64,000 bases of DNA from SZUA-430 sp040080835 (GCA_040080835.1 JBEBHP010000013.1:1-64000); one strand, 5' to 3'; shown: positions 32,637-41,720, counted from the first letter of the stretch. Made by a program: numbers and translations. Notes: generated from the sequence alone by a model not told the origin.

Positions 32637-32930
32637 ATGAACAGCATCACAGAAGATCTTCAAAACCTGAGAGACAGCATCGACAACATCGATGCCGCAC
32701 TCATTCACCTGCTGGCCGAGCGGTTCAAATTTACTCAACAAGTTGGCGCACTCAAGGCGCGTACCGGCATGGCACCCGCCGATCCGGCGCGCGAAGCGCA
32801 ACAAATTGCGCGACTTCGTTCCCTTGCCGTCGGCGCCAAACTCGATCCGGAGTTTGCAGAAAAGTTTCTGAACTTCATTGTGAAAGAAGTGATCCGCCAC
32901 CATATCGCCCAATCGGAAAGAAAACCCTGA
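32637..32930 (+). CDS. Chorismate mutase, AroQ type
   Basis: The protein is 97 residues, the short all-helical chorismate mutase. LRDSIDNIDAALIHLLAERF, with VGALKARTG and the C-terminal KEVIRHH, carries the expected Arg, Asp, Glu and Lys of the active site. It converts chorismate to prephenate on the way to Phe and Tyr. The ATG at 32637 is called. A GTG at 32622 has a better ribosome site (GGAAG), so five more residues are possible. It lies 35 nt after the acetyltransferase gene in a probable operon. Confidence 0.88.
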   Translation: MNSITEDLQNLRDSIDNIDAALIHLLAERFKFTQQVGALKARTGMAPADPAREAQQIARLRSLAVGAKLDPEFAEKFLNFIVKEVIRHHIAQSERKP

Positions 32931-33017
32931 CGGCGCAATGAACGGGCGTGCACACAGGCGTGGCTATTGCGGCGGCAGACCAATTCCCATAAATGGGACA
33001 CACCAGAGGGCACTCCA

Positions 33018-33437
33018 ATGAAGTATCTCCACACGATGGTCCGCATCTCGGATCTGGGCGCATCACTTGATTTCTACGCGGGGGCGCTGGGGTTAGCCGA
33101 AAAGCGGCGGATTGAAAATCCTGCAGGGCGCTTCACGCTGATTTTCCTTGCGGCAGCGGCAAGCCCGGACGCGGAACTGGAACTCACGTACAACTGGGAT
33201 GAAAAGGACTACGCTGGCGGTCGCAATTTCGGCCATCTGGCATTCGCGGTCGACGACATCTATGCCGCTTGCGCCCGACTCATGGACAAGGGCGTGACAA
33301 TCAACCGGCCACCGCGTGACGGTCGTATGGCCTTTGTCAGGTCTCCCGACAATATTTCGATCGAGCTGCTGCAGCGCGGGCCGGCGTTGGCGCCGGCAGA
33401 ACCATGGACGTCGATGCCCAATATCGGAAATTGGTAG
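33018..33437 (+). CDS. Glyoxalase I-like (VOC) protein
   Basis: The protein is 139 residues. The vicinal-oxygen-chelate fold begins YLHTMVRISDLGASLDFYAG. Metal-ligand candidates are present: His in LHTMV, Glu in ELELTYNWDE, His in FGHLAFAVDDI and Glu in NISIELLQ. This fits lactoylglutathione lyase, which detoxifies methylglyoxal with glutathione. AGAGGG precedes the ATG at 33018. The next acetyltransferase gene starts 4 nt after the stop. Confidence 0.88.
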   Translation: MKYLHTMVRISDLGASLDFYAGALGLAEKRRIENPAGRFTLIFLAAAASPDAELELTYNWDEKDYAGGRNFGHLAFAVDDIYAACARLMDKGVTINRPPRDGRMAFVRSPDNISIELLQRGPALAPAEPWTSMPNIGNW

Positions 33438-33441
33438 TGCG

Positions 33442-33996
33442 ATGATCGCGCCACGCCTCATCCGTCTTGAATCTTTGAACTACGTTCTGCGCAGCATGGC
33501 GCTCGACGATGAGATGGGTAGCTGGGGCGAATGGATGTCCGACGCGGAGACGGCGCAGATGCTCAACGCACGACCGGTGCGTCTCTCGGTTGCCGACTTC
33601 CGGCGCTACGTGCAGGGATTTGATCGTGTCAACAACCACTTGCTTGGCCTGTTCGCAAAAGACAGCGGCGCGTTTGTCGGCGTATGGGCTGTTTATATCG
33701 ACTGGCCCAAGTCAGAGTTTCTGGTCAATGTCCTCGTCGGCCTTCGCGACGAGCGCGGCAAGGGCGCACGAAAAGAAACGTCCGATTTGATCAATCGCTA
33801 TTTCTTCGAGGATCTGGGTCTTCTCAATCAACATTGTTTCGCCGTCGCGTCCAATCACGCCATCATCGGTGTATTGCAGGCCAAATCATGGACACTCGTC
33901 GGTCGTGAGATGAAGCCCGCAGCCTCTGGTGCAGGCAACATTGAATTGCTGCACTTTCAGCTAACCCGAGAAGCGTGGCGCAACCGGCCAAGCTAA
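33442..33996 (+). CDS. GNAT-type acetyltransferase (tandem copy 1)
   Basis: The protein is 184 residues. The opening IRLESLNYVLRSMALDDEMG and GSWGEWMSDAETAQMLNARP are matched by the following gene. The centre (FVGVWAVYIDWPKSEFLVNV; RGKGARKETSD) carries the expected acetyl-CoA pyrophosphate loop (here ERGKGARKE in place of the canonical Q/RxxGxG/A). The end is typical of the GNAT fold, but the sequence is divergent. The ATG at 33442 lies directly after the glyoxalase stop. The substrate is unknown. Confidence 0.75.
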   Translation: MIAPRLIRLESLNYVLRSMALDDEMGSWGEWMSDAETAQMLNARPVRLSVADFRRYVQGFDRVNNHLLGLFAKDSGAFVGVWAVYIDWPKSEFLVNVLVGLRDERGKGARKETSDLINRYFFEDLGLLNQHCFAVASNHAIIGVLQAKSWTLVGREMKPAASGAGNIELLHFQLTREAWRNRPS

Positions 33997-34042
33997 TTTG
34001 GCGAACATCGCGCCCTATTGCAAAGTCCAGGAGCATTGAAGC

Positions 34043-34636
34043 ATGAAAGACCCGCTCACAATCCGGCTCGATACGCCGAATTATCTGGTACGCACCGTTG
34101 ATGCCTCGGACGACATGGGCACCTGGTGTGACTGGATGGATGAGCCAGAAACGGCACGCATGCTCAATGTTCCACCCAGAAAGCTGTCACCCGAAGACTT
34201 CAAGAAATACGTGCATGCGTTTGACCGGATCAACAATCACCTGCTGGGAATCTTCAAGCGCAGCACAGGACAGCTGGTGGGACTGTGGGCTGTCTATGTG
34301 GACTGGCCCCATTCGGAGTTTCTGGTCAACGTGATCGTTGGCGAAATACCGGAGCGCAAGACAAATGTGCGCCACGAGACCGCCTGGCGGGTCAATCGGT
34401 ATTTCTTTGAGGAACTGGACCTGAAATTTCAGCGCGCAAACACGCTGGCTACCAACATTCCCGCGGTCAAGGCGCTTGAAGAAAAGCTGTGGACTCTGTC
34501 AGCGCGTGGCAAGGCACCTGCGGCAGATGGAAAGGGCGATGTTGAGCTGCTTCATTACACGCGCTCGCGCGAAGTGTGGAAGAGCCAAACTCCCATGTCA
34601 GTCGATGCGCTGCTTCGAGGTGCCAGCAGCTCCTGA
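34043..34636 (+). CDS. GNAT-type acetyltransferase (tandem copy 2)
   Basis: The 197-residue paralog of the preceding gene has TIRLDTPNYLVRTVDASDDM, then GTWCDWMDEPETARMLNVPP, and LVGLWAVYVDWPHSEFLVNV. The phosphate loop is changed further (PERKTNVRHET has no GxG), so acetyl-CoA binding may differ or be lost. It lies 46 nt after copy 1, probably on the same transcript. The 183 bases to the next gene hold nothing recognisable. Confidence 0.75.
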   Translation: MKDPLTIRLDTPNYLVRTVDASDDMGTWCDWMDEPETARMLNVPPRKLSPEDFKKYVHAFDRINNHLLGIFKRSTGQLVGLWAVYVDWPHSEFLVNVIVGEIPERKTNVRHETAWRVNRYFFEELDLKFQRANTLATNIPAVKALEEKLWTLSARGKAPAADGKGDVELLHYTRSREVWKSQTPMSVDALLRGASSS

Positions 34637-34819
34637 CGGCGTATCCGGGAATTGATGCAGCGCTTCATGTTGCGCAATTCCCTGAATGGGCGACTGGTTG
34701 GCATCCGGCTCTCCGGAAACGCGAAATCCTCACAACCTTCTCAATTGATCGATCCGCACGGTCCATGTTCAATGTCCCCGGGAGAGGCCCTCTAGCTGGG
34801 TCTGGTGGGGGAAAATATC

Positions 34820-36796
34820 GTGAAGATCAAACTCGTATCGTGGTTCGCGCGGATTGTTGCCGCAACACTTGTTCTGTCAACCACCGCTTTGGCCAGAGCC
34901 GAAGCGCTTCCCACGGTTCCCGTGCCTCAGGCAGCGCCCGTAGCGAGCGCGCCTCTCAAGCACGAACTGACTGCATCAGATATCGAAGCGTTTCTGGACG
35001 GGCTTGTACCGTTGCAGATCGAGTCCAACGACATTGCCGGCGCGACGATTGCGATTGTGAAGGATGGTCAACTGCTGTTCGCCAAGGGATATGGCTTCGC
35101 AGATGTTGAGACTCGCACGCGCGTTTCACCCGAGACCACTCTCTTCCGAACGGGCTCTGTCACCAAGTTGTTTACCTGGACGTCCGTGATGCAACTTGTC
35201 GAGCAGGGCAAAGTCGATCTCGACGCTGACGTCAACACGTACCTCGACTTCAAGATCCCCCATACGTTTGGCAAGCCCGTTACTCTTCGCAACCTGATGA
35301 CGCACAGAGGCGGCTTCCAGGAAACGCTGAAGAACCTGGGCGCTCAGGACACCGGCAAGGTCAACCTCGCAAAGTATGTCCGCGAAAACATTCCCGACCA
35401 GATATTTGAGCCTGGAACCACACCATCCTACAGCAACTACGGTGCGTCGCTGGCGGGGTATGTCGTCGAACGCGTATCAGGCGTTCCGTTCGACCAGTAT
35501 GTGGAAGACAATATTTTCAAACCCCTTGGCATGACGCACGCCTCATTGCGGGCGCCGCTGCCGAAGGAACTCGTGGTCGACATGTCAAAAGGCTACGCGC
35601 TCGCGTCAGGTGGTGCGAAAGACTTCGAAATCGTGAACGGCTATCCGGCTGGAAGTGAATCTGCGAGCGCCATCGACATGAGCAAATTCATGATCGCACA
35701 CCTGAACGGTGGCGCACTTGGCGAACAGCGAATCCTGAAGCCGGAGACTGCGGCGCTGATGCACAATACCGTCACTGCCTATGATGCGCGTCAAAACGGT
35801 ATTGCCCTGGGCTTTTACGAAGAGAGTCGAAACGGCATGCGGATCATCGGGCATGGCGGCGACACGGTATACTTCCACAGCGACCTGCATTTGATCCCCA
35901 GCCAAAACCTGGGCTTTTTTGTTTCGTACAACAGTGCCGGCAGATCAGACTCCCCGCCGCGCAGCCCGCTCTGGGCGAAGTTTCTTGACCGATATTTTCC
36001 GTATATGGCTCCCAAAGTTGACGCCATTGCCAAGGGGCTAACCGCAACGGATGTGGCGGGAACCTACATCTCATCGCGACGCGCTGACACCTCGTTGCTG
36101 AAGCTTCTCACTGAGTTGAGCCAACCAACCGTGACGGCGAACGCCGACGGATCGATCATTGTTGATGCATTTTCCGATCTCGCAGGCCAACCGCGAAAGT
36201 GGATCGCACTCGGTGACGGTGTGTTCCGCGACAAGTTTGGACAGGCGCAGCTTGTGTTTGTAATGGGACAGGATGGGGTCATGAAGATGTTGCCTGGTTC
36301 GGCCGGCGTTCAAATCCTGGAGCGCGTTCCACAACAGAGAAACGCACTTCTGGTGCTGGTGGTGTTCGGCCTATCTGCATCCATCCTGCTCATCAATTTC
36401 GTCGGGTTCCCCGTGGCCGGTTTTGTCAGGCGCCACTACGGCGTTTCACAGGACTGGACGTTTGCGCAAAATACTGCCCGCCTGCTGACAATGATTTCGA
36501 CGCTGTTGCTGTTTGTGTTCGTTGGCGGCATGGGGTTCGTGCTTGTTTCGACTGTCAGCTCGAGCCCATGGTCGCTGACATCCGCGATCGACCCTGCCCT
36601 TCATCGCTTCCAGATGGTTGGTTTTGGCGCGCTGGCCGGTCTGTTCGTGGTGATTGCGAACACGCTGATCGCGTGGCGAAATCCTGCCAGAGGCTTGCTC
36701 GGCAAGATCAAGGAAGTGCTCGTGCTTGCGAGCTACGCGGGCATCGTCTGGTTTGCCTGGTCCATGAACCTGTTCGACGTGACGCTCAGGTTCTGA
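34820..36796 (+). CDS. Class C beta-lactamase-like serine hydrolase with four-helix membrane tail
   Basis: The protein is 658 residues with a signal peptide (WFARIVAATLVLSTTALARA). A periplasmic serine-hydrolase domain (about 45-400) carries SVTK (Ser113, Lys116), YSN (Tyr204) and HGG (His345), the intact triad of penicillin-binding/beta-lactamase-fold esterases. A domain of about 100 residues follows. Four transmembrane helices close the protein (VLVVFGLSASILLINFVGF, MISTLLLFVFVGGMGFVLV, FQMVGFGALAGLFVVIANTL, VLASYAGIVWFAWSMNLF). A GTG start at 34820 is supported by GGGGGA 7 nt upstream. The probable role is cell-wall peptide or ester hydrolysis, not antibiotic resistance. Confidence 0.88.
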   Translation: MKIKLVSWFARIVAATLVLSTTALARAEALPTVPVPQAAPVASAPLKHELTASDIEAFLDGLVPLQIESNDIAGATIAIVKDGQLLFAKGYGFADVETRTRVSPETTLFRTGSVTKLFTWTSVMQLVEQGKVDLDADVNTYLDFKIPHTFGKPVTLRNLMTHRGGFQETLKNLGAQDTGKVNLAKYVRENIPDQIFEPGTTPSYSNYGASLAGYVVERVSGVPFDQYVEDNIFKPLGMTHASLRAPLPKELVVDMSKGYALASGGAKDFEIVNGYPAGSESASAIDMSKFMIAHLNGGALGEQRILKPETAALMHNTVTAYDARQNGIALGFYEESRNGMRIIGHGGDTVYFHSDLHLIPSQNLGFFVSYNSAGRSDSPPRSPLWAKFLDRYFPYMAPKVDAIAKGLTATDVAGTYISSRRADTSLLKLLTELSQPTVTANADGSIIVDAFSDLAGQPRKWIALGDGVFRDKFGQAQLVFVMGQDGVMKMLPGSAGVQILERVPQQRNALLVLVVFGLSASILLINFVGFPVAGFVRRHYGVSQDWTFAQNTARLLTMISTLLLFVFVGGMGFVLVSTVSSSPWSLTSAIDPALHRFQMVGFGALAGLFVVIANTLIAWRNPARGLLGKIKEVLVLASYAGIVWFAWSMNLFDVTLRF

Positions 36797-36806
36797 GCGG
36801 CTTCGG

Positions 36807-38096
36807 CTATTTCTCCTCCTTGACGGGCGCGATCAGCAATACGCCGATCACCGAAATCACGTTGGCGCCAATCTGATACCAGGCTGGCACCAGTGGGTCC
36901 CCCAGAGTGGCGATCAGCTGCGTGAGGATATACTGCGTCGAGCCACCAAAAATCGTCACTGCGAATGCATAGGCAATTGACGTTCCAGTCGACCGAACAG
37001 CTTTGGGGAACGCCTGTGTGAGCAGTGCGTAGAGACCGCCATATGATACGGCGAGAATGAAATTCAGCACGACGTTGATCAACACGATGCGTTCAAGTGT
37101 TAGGCCTGGAAGGGTCATCATCTCGTAGGCCTGGTACACTATGGCAAGGAACAAGAGTCGTGGCAGCAGAATTGACGTCTTTGCGCCAATCCGATCTGCG
37201 AACCAGGCTCCAATCGGAAAGCCCGCCAAGGCGGCAATGTAACCACAAAGTGTCGTGAACTGGCTGTCGGCGGTGGAGAGTTTCAGCGTCGTAATCGCGT
37301 AAGACGTCATGTAGGCGGACACGTAGGTCGACACAGTCGGCCCTATGATGCACGCAACGCCCAGCAATACTGCCGTAGAGTTGCTGCGAAACAAGTTCCT
37401 GATCACCGCTACGCCGCTTTCGTGAGCTTCGTTCCGGTTGAGCGTTTCAGGCAGTGCCCGGCGAATGTAGAGCCCAATGGGGCCAATCAGGATGCCGACG
37501 AAAAAGGGCACTCGCCAACCCCATCCATCAAGATCCTCAGCACTCAGGCTGGCTGCCAGGATGAGTCCCAGTCCGGATCCCATAATGCCGGCAAATTGCT
37601 GCGATATTCCCTGCCAAGCGGTAAAAGCCGAACGCTCCTTTGCTGATGCAGCCTCAAGCAGATAGGTCGTTGCTGGTCCAACCTCGCCACCGCATGAGAA
37701 GCCCTGAACCAACCGTGCGCACACCAGCAGGACAGGAGCGAACATCCCGATGTCCTTGTAGCCAGGCGTGACTGCGAGCATGCCCGTACCCAGCGCCATC
37801 AAAAGAATTGTCAGTGTCATCGATGCCTTGCGACCAGCGCGATCGGCATAGGCACCCAGCACGGCCGCGCCGATGGGCCTCGTTATAAAGCCAGCCCAGA
37901 ACACAAGGCTTGCGAATAGGAGGGACAGCCAGACATCATCGCCTGGGAAGAATGCCTTGCCTATCTGCACCGAGAAGAACGAGTAGACGATGAAGTCGTA
38001 GAACTCGAGCCAGTTGCCAATGACAACCGCGACAAGTGCGCGTGGCGGGATCCTGGCTTGCTCTCCCGCACCAGACGTTGAATTCATTAAATTCAT
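36807..38096 (-). CDS. MFS metabolite:H+ symporter
   Basis: The protein is 429 residues with twelve membrane helices. IGNWLEFYDFIVYSFFSVQI at the start and RPIGAAVLGAYADRAGRK between helices 2 and 3 are hallmarks of the metabolite:H+ symporter group (proline/betaine, citrate, shikimate, alpha-ketoglutarate type). RLVQGFSCGGEVGPATTYLLE is the usual helix-4/5 signature. The substrate is a dicarboxylate or a compatible solute at best guess. Start choices are ATG at 38096 or 38087. It is convergent with the serine hydrolase gene, with only 10 nt between stop codons. Confidence 0.88.
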   Translation of the reverse strand: MNLMNSTSGAGEQARIPPRALVAVVIGNWLEFYDFIVYSFFSVQIGKAFFPGDDVWLSLLFASLVFWAGFITRPIGAAVLGAYADRAGRKASMTLTILLMALGTGMLAVTPGYKDIGMFAPVLLVCARLVQGFSCGGEVGPATTYLLEAASAKERSAFTAWQGISQQFAGIMGSGLGLILAASLSAEDLDGWGWRVPFFVGILIGPIGLYIRRALPETLNRNEAHESGVAVIRNLFRSNSTAVLLGVACIIGPTVSTYVSAYMTSYAITTLKLSTADSQFTTLCGYIAALAGFPIGAWFADRIGAKTSILLPRLLFLAIVYQAYEMMTLPGLTLERIVLINVVLNFILAVSYGGLYALLTQAFPKAVRSTGTSIAYAFAVTIFGGSTQYILTQLIATLGDPLVPAWYQIGANVISVIGVLLIAPVKEEK

Positions 38097-38265
38097 TCCC
38101 CTCTAGAGCGATGCGACCATAGGCGAATTCTGCTGCACTTAGAAGAGGCCGCACTCATGACGTGAACTTCAAGATTTGGCACATCATTCAGGCGAACACA
38201 GGTGTATTCTTCAGTCATCGATGCATAGTGCCCTCACCTCGTCATCCCCAAGAGGCTGATTGCTG

Positions 38266-39723
38266 ATGCGCGTGATTGCAGCGTTGAGTTTCGTTGTGCT
38301 GGCTGGTGCCGCACTCGTCGTGAAACTCGTTCAGGAGCCAAACTCGATCTTGAAGATGGGCCGAACGATTGGCGACGTGTACGCTTACGTGCCTGACTAT
38401 CAAACGCCCTTCAGGGTTCGGGCGCCTGCTTCCCGATTTGATGTGCTGCTTTCTCCCGATCGTCTTCCAATGCCTGAACTGCCGCTCGCGCTTCCCAGTC
38501 AGGAAGAACGTCAACTTGAAATCCTGATCGCGGGCGATACCGGACTCAACGGCAGCTTTCAGCCCGTTCATGCGAGCTTCGGCCTGCGCGGCGGTTCGCG
38601 ATTGTCATTTGCCGACGCCACTACAGACATTGCGCAGGTCATCGATGGAGACATCAACTTTGCCAATCTGGAGACTGTGGTCACAGACCGGAATGACCTC
38701 ACGGGCAGCCTGAAGCTGTTCGGCTTTCGAACGCATCCGGAAGGCGTCAAGCACCTTCTTCGGATGGGGTTCAATGTTTTTTCCTCGGCCAACAACCACT
38801 CGATGGACTACGGCCTGGACGGCGCACGCGAGACGCTGAAGCAGCTTGGATTGCTCGGGGTCGTGCATGCGGGCCTGGGTGCCACCAGAGAAGAAGCCGG
38901 TGCAGCGAGAGTGCTGGAGATCAATGGCATTCGGGTCGCATTTGGTGCCGTCGGCATTGGGGGAAGCGGATTCGGTTCGCTGATGCGCAGCGAGTCCCGG
39001 CCTGGCCAACTGGTGCCAGGGTCCGACGCGGATCTCAGCGACGTCACCGCATCACTCAGGACGTCGGGTGCGGACTTCAAGGTCTTTTCCGCGCACTATG
39101 GAACCGAGTTCGACGTGACAACGTCCAGTTACGACCAATCACGCTTTCACCGCGTGCTGTCGGATGGAGCGGACATGTTTGTGGGCCATCACCAGCATGT
39201 TGTTGCAGGCGTCGAGATTGTGGACGGCAAGCCGCTATTCTACGGCCTTGGCAATTTTCTGCATTGGGGCACCCAGGACATGAGCCGCCATGACATTTGC
39301 CATGACTATGGGCTCGTCGCAAAAGTACATCTTTCGGCAGTGGCCGGAGAAAAACCAAAACTGCGCGCCATCGAGGCCATTCCTGTGACAGGCATGCATA
39401 TCCGTACAAGACGGATGGCGCCCGAAGATTCCACCGTCAGAATATTCGCGCTCAACCACCTGAACAATCAGTTTGGTCAGAATGGCGTTCAGTTCGGCAT
39501 TGAGCCGGACGGCACGGGACTATACTGCGCGCCGGGCGCGGAGCGCCTGTCCGGCACCATTGGCGCGCGATGTGCCATGGCGCCCCGGACCGTTCAGCCG
39601 GCACCGGCACTGGCATCGAGGATTGCGGATGCCTGTTCCCGCAAGCTGGTTCGCATGGTGGAGTCTGATGGGGAGAATGGCACCGATCTGACCGGGCTTG
39701 CTGCCAATGGCGAGCCGCAATGA
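38266..39723 (+). CDS. CapA-family metallophosphoesterase-like protein
   Basis: The protein is 485 residues with an N-terminal membrane helix (VIAALSFVVLAGAALVVKLV). A CapA (PGA_cap) domain follows, with IAGDTGLNGS, the metal-binding INFANLETVV, SSANNHSMDYG, AHYGTEFD and HHQHVVAGVEIVDGKPLFYG. The family is calcineurin-like and includes CapA/PgsA of poly-gamma-glutamate capsule export, but most relatives outside Firmicutes lack a known substrate. No capB, capC or ligase genes lie nearby. It ends overlapping the YbjN-type gene (ATGA). The ATG at 38266 is called, with AGAGG upstream; a TTG at 38260 is possible. Confidence 0.85.
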   Translation: MRVIAALSFVVLAGAALVVKLVQEPNSILKMGRTIGDVYAYVPDYQTPFRVRAPASRFDVLLSPDRLPMPELPLALPSQEERQLEILIAGDTGLNGSFQPVHASFGLRGGSRLSFADATTDIAQVIDGDINFANLETVVTDRNDLTGSLKLFGFRTHPEGVKHLLRMGFNVFSSANNHSMDYGLDGARETLKQLGLLGVVHAGLGATREEAGAARVLEINGIRVAFGAVGIGGSGFGSLMRSESRPGQLVPGSDADLSDVTASLRTSGADFKVFSAHYGTEFDVTTSSYDQSRFHRVLSDGADMFVGHHQHVVAGVEIVDGKPLFYGLGNFLHWGTQDMSRHDICHDYGLVAKVHLSAVAGEKPKLRAIEAIPVTGMHIRTRRMAPEDSTVRIFALNHLNNQFGQNGVQFGIEPDGTGLYCAPGAERLSGTIGARCAMAPRTVQPAPALASRIADACSRKLVRMVESDGENGTDLTGLAANGEPQ

Positions 39724-40235
39724 TGAATGCGTCTCGACGCGGGTCACTGAGCACGAACGCATATGCTCTTTGGGGATTGGCCGTTGCACTGATGGCGATG
39801 GATTTTGTGCCAGCGGCACACGCCGCCGAGCGCGCCACCGGAGTAAGCGAAGGCGAAGTGGTACAGGCCTTGTCGCTGAAAGGCTTTTCGGTGCGCGTCG
39901 GCAATGACAGCTTTCACGAGCCTATCATTGAAAGTTTTGCCGGAAGTGTACGGTTCTATATCTATTTCTATGATTGCGACCAGGCCCGACGCTGCGGAAA
40001 TATTCAATTCCGCTCCGGATTTGCGACGCACAGAGGGCTTTCATTGGACCGCATAAATGACTGGAGTACACGCTGGCGCTTCGGCCGGCTCTACCTTGAC
40101 CCGGAAGGCGACGCCATCCTGGACATGGACGTGGATGTATCGCGAGGCGTTGCACCGGAACAGTTGGCGGTGCAGGTTGATCGCTGGCTCAACGTCATGA
40201 ACGAGGCCAAGAGCTTTTTGGGCTGGCAGCGCTGA
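39720..40235 (+). CDS. Exported YbjN-domain protein
   Basis: The protein is 171 residues with a signal peptide (WGLAVALMAMDFVPAAHAAE). The YbjN fold is marked by VRFYIYFYDCDQARRCGNIQ with the two spaced cysteines, followed by LDRINDWSTRWRFGRLYLD and DMDVDVSRGV. Its ATG overlaps the capA-like stop codon, so the pair is translationally coupled. YbjN proteins are thought to be stress-related chaperone-like or sensor proteins. An exported form next to CapA has no known role. Confidence 0.82.
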   Translation: MMNASRRGSLSTNAYALWGLAVALMAMDFVPAAHAAERATGVSEGEVVQALSLKGFSVRVGNDSFHEPIIESFAGSVRFYIYFYDCDQARRCGNIQFRSGFATHRGLSLDRINDWSTRWRFGRLYLDPEGDAILDMDVDVSRGVAPEQLAVQVDRWLNVMNEAKSFLGWQR

Positions 40236-40248
40236 TTGTTCTGGTTGT

Positions 40249-40860
40249 TCAGGAGCGCTTCAACAACAGGTACTGGGCAAGCATCCTGAAGTAGTTGTCA
40301 AAGAAACTGCGCGTCAGTTCCGGATTGACAGATGCCTCTCCGCTCATGGCAATCTGAAGCATCACGGTGTTCATGGGAGACATGAACATTCGACGAGCGA
40401 CGTCGTATTCCATCCGCCGACACTCACCACCATCCATTACGCGCGCGAATAGATCGTAGTAGCACTGGTACATGGTGGTCGTGATGCGCGACGCAAACAT
40501 TCGCGCAATCGAGGGTACGCGGGTGCCTTCCTGTATCAGCAACCGATACATGGCAGAGCGGGTTCGCGAGCCGATCAGGCGCATGAATTCATCCGGCATT
40601 GCGTTGATGTATTCCTCAAACGACATTTCACCCCTTGCTGCGGCCTTCGTAAGATTCATGTCGAGTTCATCCAGCGCGCTTTCGACAACGGCCCCCATGA
40701 CGGCTTCCTTGCTGTCGAAGTGCTCGTAAACTGTCGGCTTGGACACAGACACGGCCTTGCCGATGTCCGTCATCGAGGTCTTTTCAAATCCGTTTGCAAT
40801 GAAGAGCTCTCGTGCGGCGACAATAATGCTTGCGCGCAATTCAAGGTTCCTGGAACTCAT
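40249..40860 (-). CDS. TetR-family transcriptional regulator
   Basis: The protein is about 203 residues. The HTH is at about 8-55: LRASIIVAARELFIANGFEK, MTDIGKAVSVSKPTVYEHFD. The C-terminal ligand domain resembles AcrR-like regulators of efflux or membrane genes (EEYINAMPDEFMRLIGSRTR). The ATG at 40860 begins MSSRNLELRA; in-frame ATGs at 40890 and 40914 are less likely. It is convergent with the YbjN gene with 13 nt between stops. It is divergent from the Asp/His-rich gene 227 bases away, which is therefore a candidate target. Confidence 0.85.
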   Translation of the reverse strand: MSSRNLELRASIIVAARELFIANGFEKTSMTDIGKAVSVSKPTVYEHFDSKEAVMGAVVESALDELDMNLTKAAARGEMSFEEYINAMPDEFMRLIGSRTRSAMYRLLIQEGTRVPSIARMFASRITTTMYQCYYDLFARVMDGGECRRMEYDVARRMFMSPMNTVMLQIAMSGEASVNPELTRSFFDNYFRMLAQYLLLKRS

Positions 40861-41086
40861 GCCATTGGACCTTTGTAGCGAGGTCTTCATACGAGCATAG
40901 GGTTGATAGGGCACGCCAAGCGAGCGGTCAAATTAGGCAGGATGTGCAAAGAAAACGCAGCCAATTCTGCCATTTTCTACTTGCCGTTGAACTTGATCCA
41001 AAAAATTAGCAACGGTAGGTGTTCAAATTGACGATCGGGTTTATGATTTTTCGTGCCGTGCCATACATGGCGTAAAGGGGGCCTCC

Positions 41087-41689
41087 ATGATGAATCTCAA
41101 GGTGGCGTGTTTGGCGATGTCGAGCATGCTTGTACTTTCTGGACTGTCTTTTGCGGAAGACGCCGGAACAACCACAAATTCAACCGGAGCCACGGCCCCG
41201 GAAACGACCGTCACAGATCCTGTACCGGCAACCGATCCGGTCACGAGCTCCGAGGACACTGCCGAGAGCAGCAGTCAGCATTCAGGCCCTGGAACTGTCG
41301 TCAGCGCGCAAGCGAAGACGCTGAAAGACGTGGACGGTTCGAAAAAGGACGCTGCGAAGACACTTCGTACGACGGCCCTGACAAACAATCCCGGGTTCCA
41401 GACGGCAACGACGAAGCGCAACTCAAACGCCAATCAAGATGATGAGACCCAGTCCAGCGGCAAGAGTGGTGAACATCCGACGTCCGAAGACCATCCGGAC
41501 AAGGAAGATCATCCCGACAGCGTCGACAACCCCGAGAATGAAGATCATGCGTCGGCGGACGACCACCCGGATGCCGACGACAATCCAGGTGATCTTGCGT
41601 CAGAAGAACATGGCCCACCTGATGACCTGCCGGGTGCAGAAGATCATCCTGATGCGTCTGACCACCCGGGGCGTCCCGGCGGCGGCTAG
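41087..41689 (+). CDS. Exported Asp/His/Pro-rich repeat protein
   Basis: The protein is 200 residues with a signal peptide (KVACLAMSSMLVLSGLSFAE). A Thr/Ser/Pro-rich half comes first. The C-terminal 70 residues are built from about ten degenerate five-residue units of type (E/D)-D-(H/N)-P-(D/E/G), such as EDHPD, DDHPD and DDNPG, closed by PGRPGGG. Regular His and Asp spacing suggests metal binding (Zn, Ni, Cu, Ca) or an intrinsically disordered, extracellular polyanion. No family was recognised. GGGGGCC lies before the tandem ATG. A strong terminator follows, so it is monocistronic. Confidence 0.75.
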   Translation: MMNLKVACLAMSSMLVLSGLSFAEDAGTTTNSTGATAPETTVTDPVPATDPVTSSEDTAESSSQHSGPGTVVSAQAKTLKDVDGSKKDAAKTLRTTALTNNPGFQTATTKRNSNANQDDETQSSGKSGEHPTSEDHPDKEDHPDSVDNPENEDHASADDHPDADDNPGDLASEEHGPPDDLPGAEDHPDASDHPGRPGGG

Positions 41690-41720
41690 TTCTTTCGACT
41701 GCATCATATCAGCTGATATC

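Noticed and set aside
34820..36796. Antibiotic-resistance beta-lactamase
   Set aside because: The SxxK, YxN and HxG motifs are those of the broad serine-hydrolase family, and the four-helix tail and length do not match true class C beta-lactamases.
41028..41047. TTGACG followed by TATGAT upstream of the Asp/His-rich gene
   Set aside because: The spacing between the two hexamers is only 8 nt, far too short for a sigma-70 promoter.
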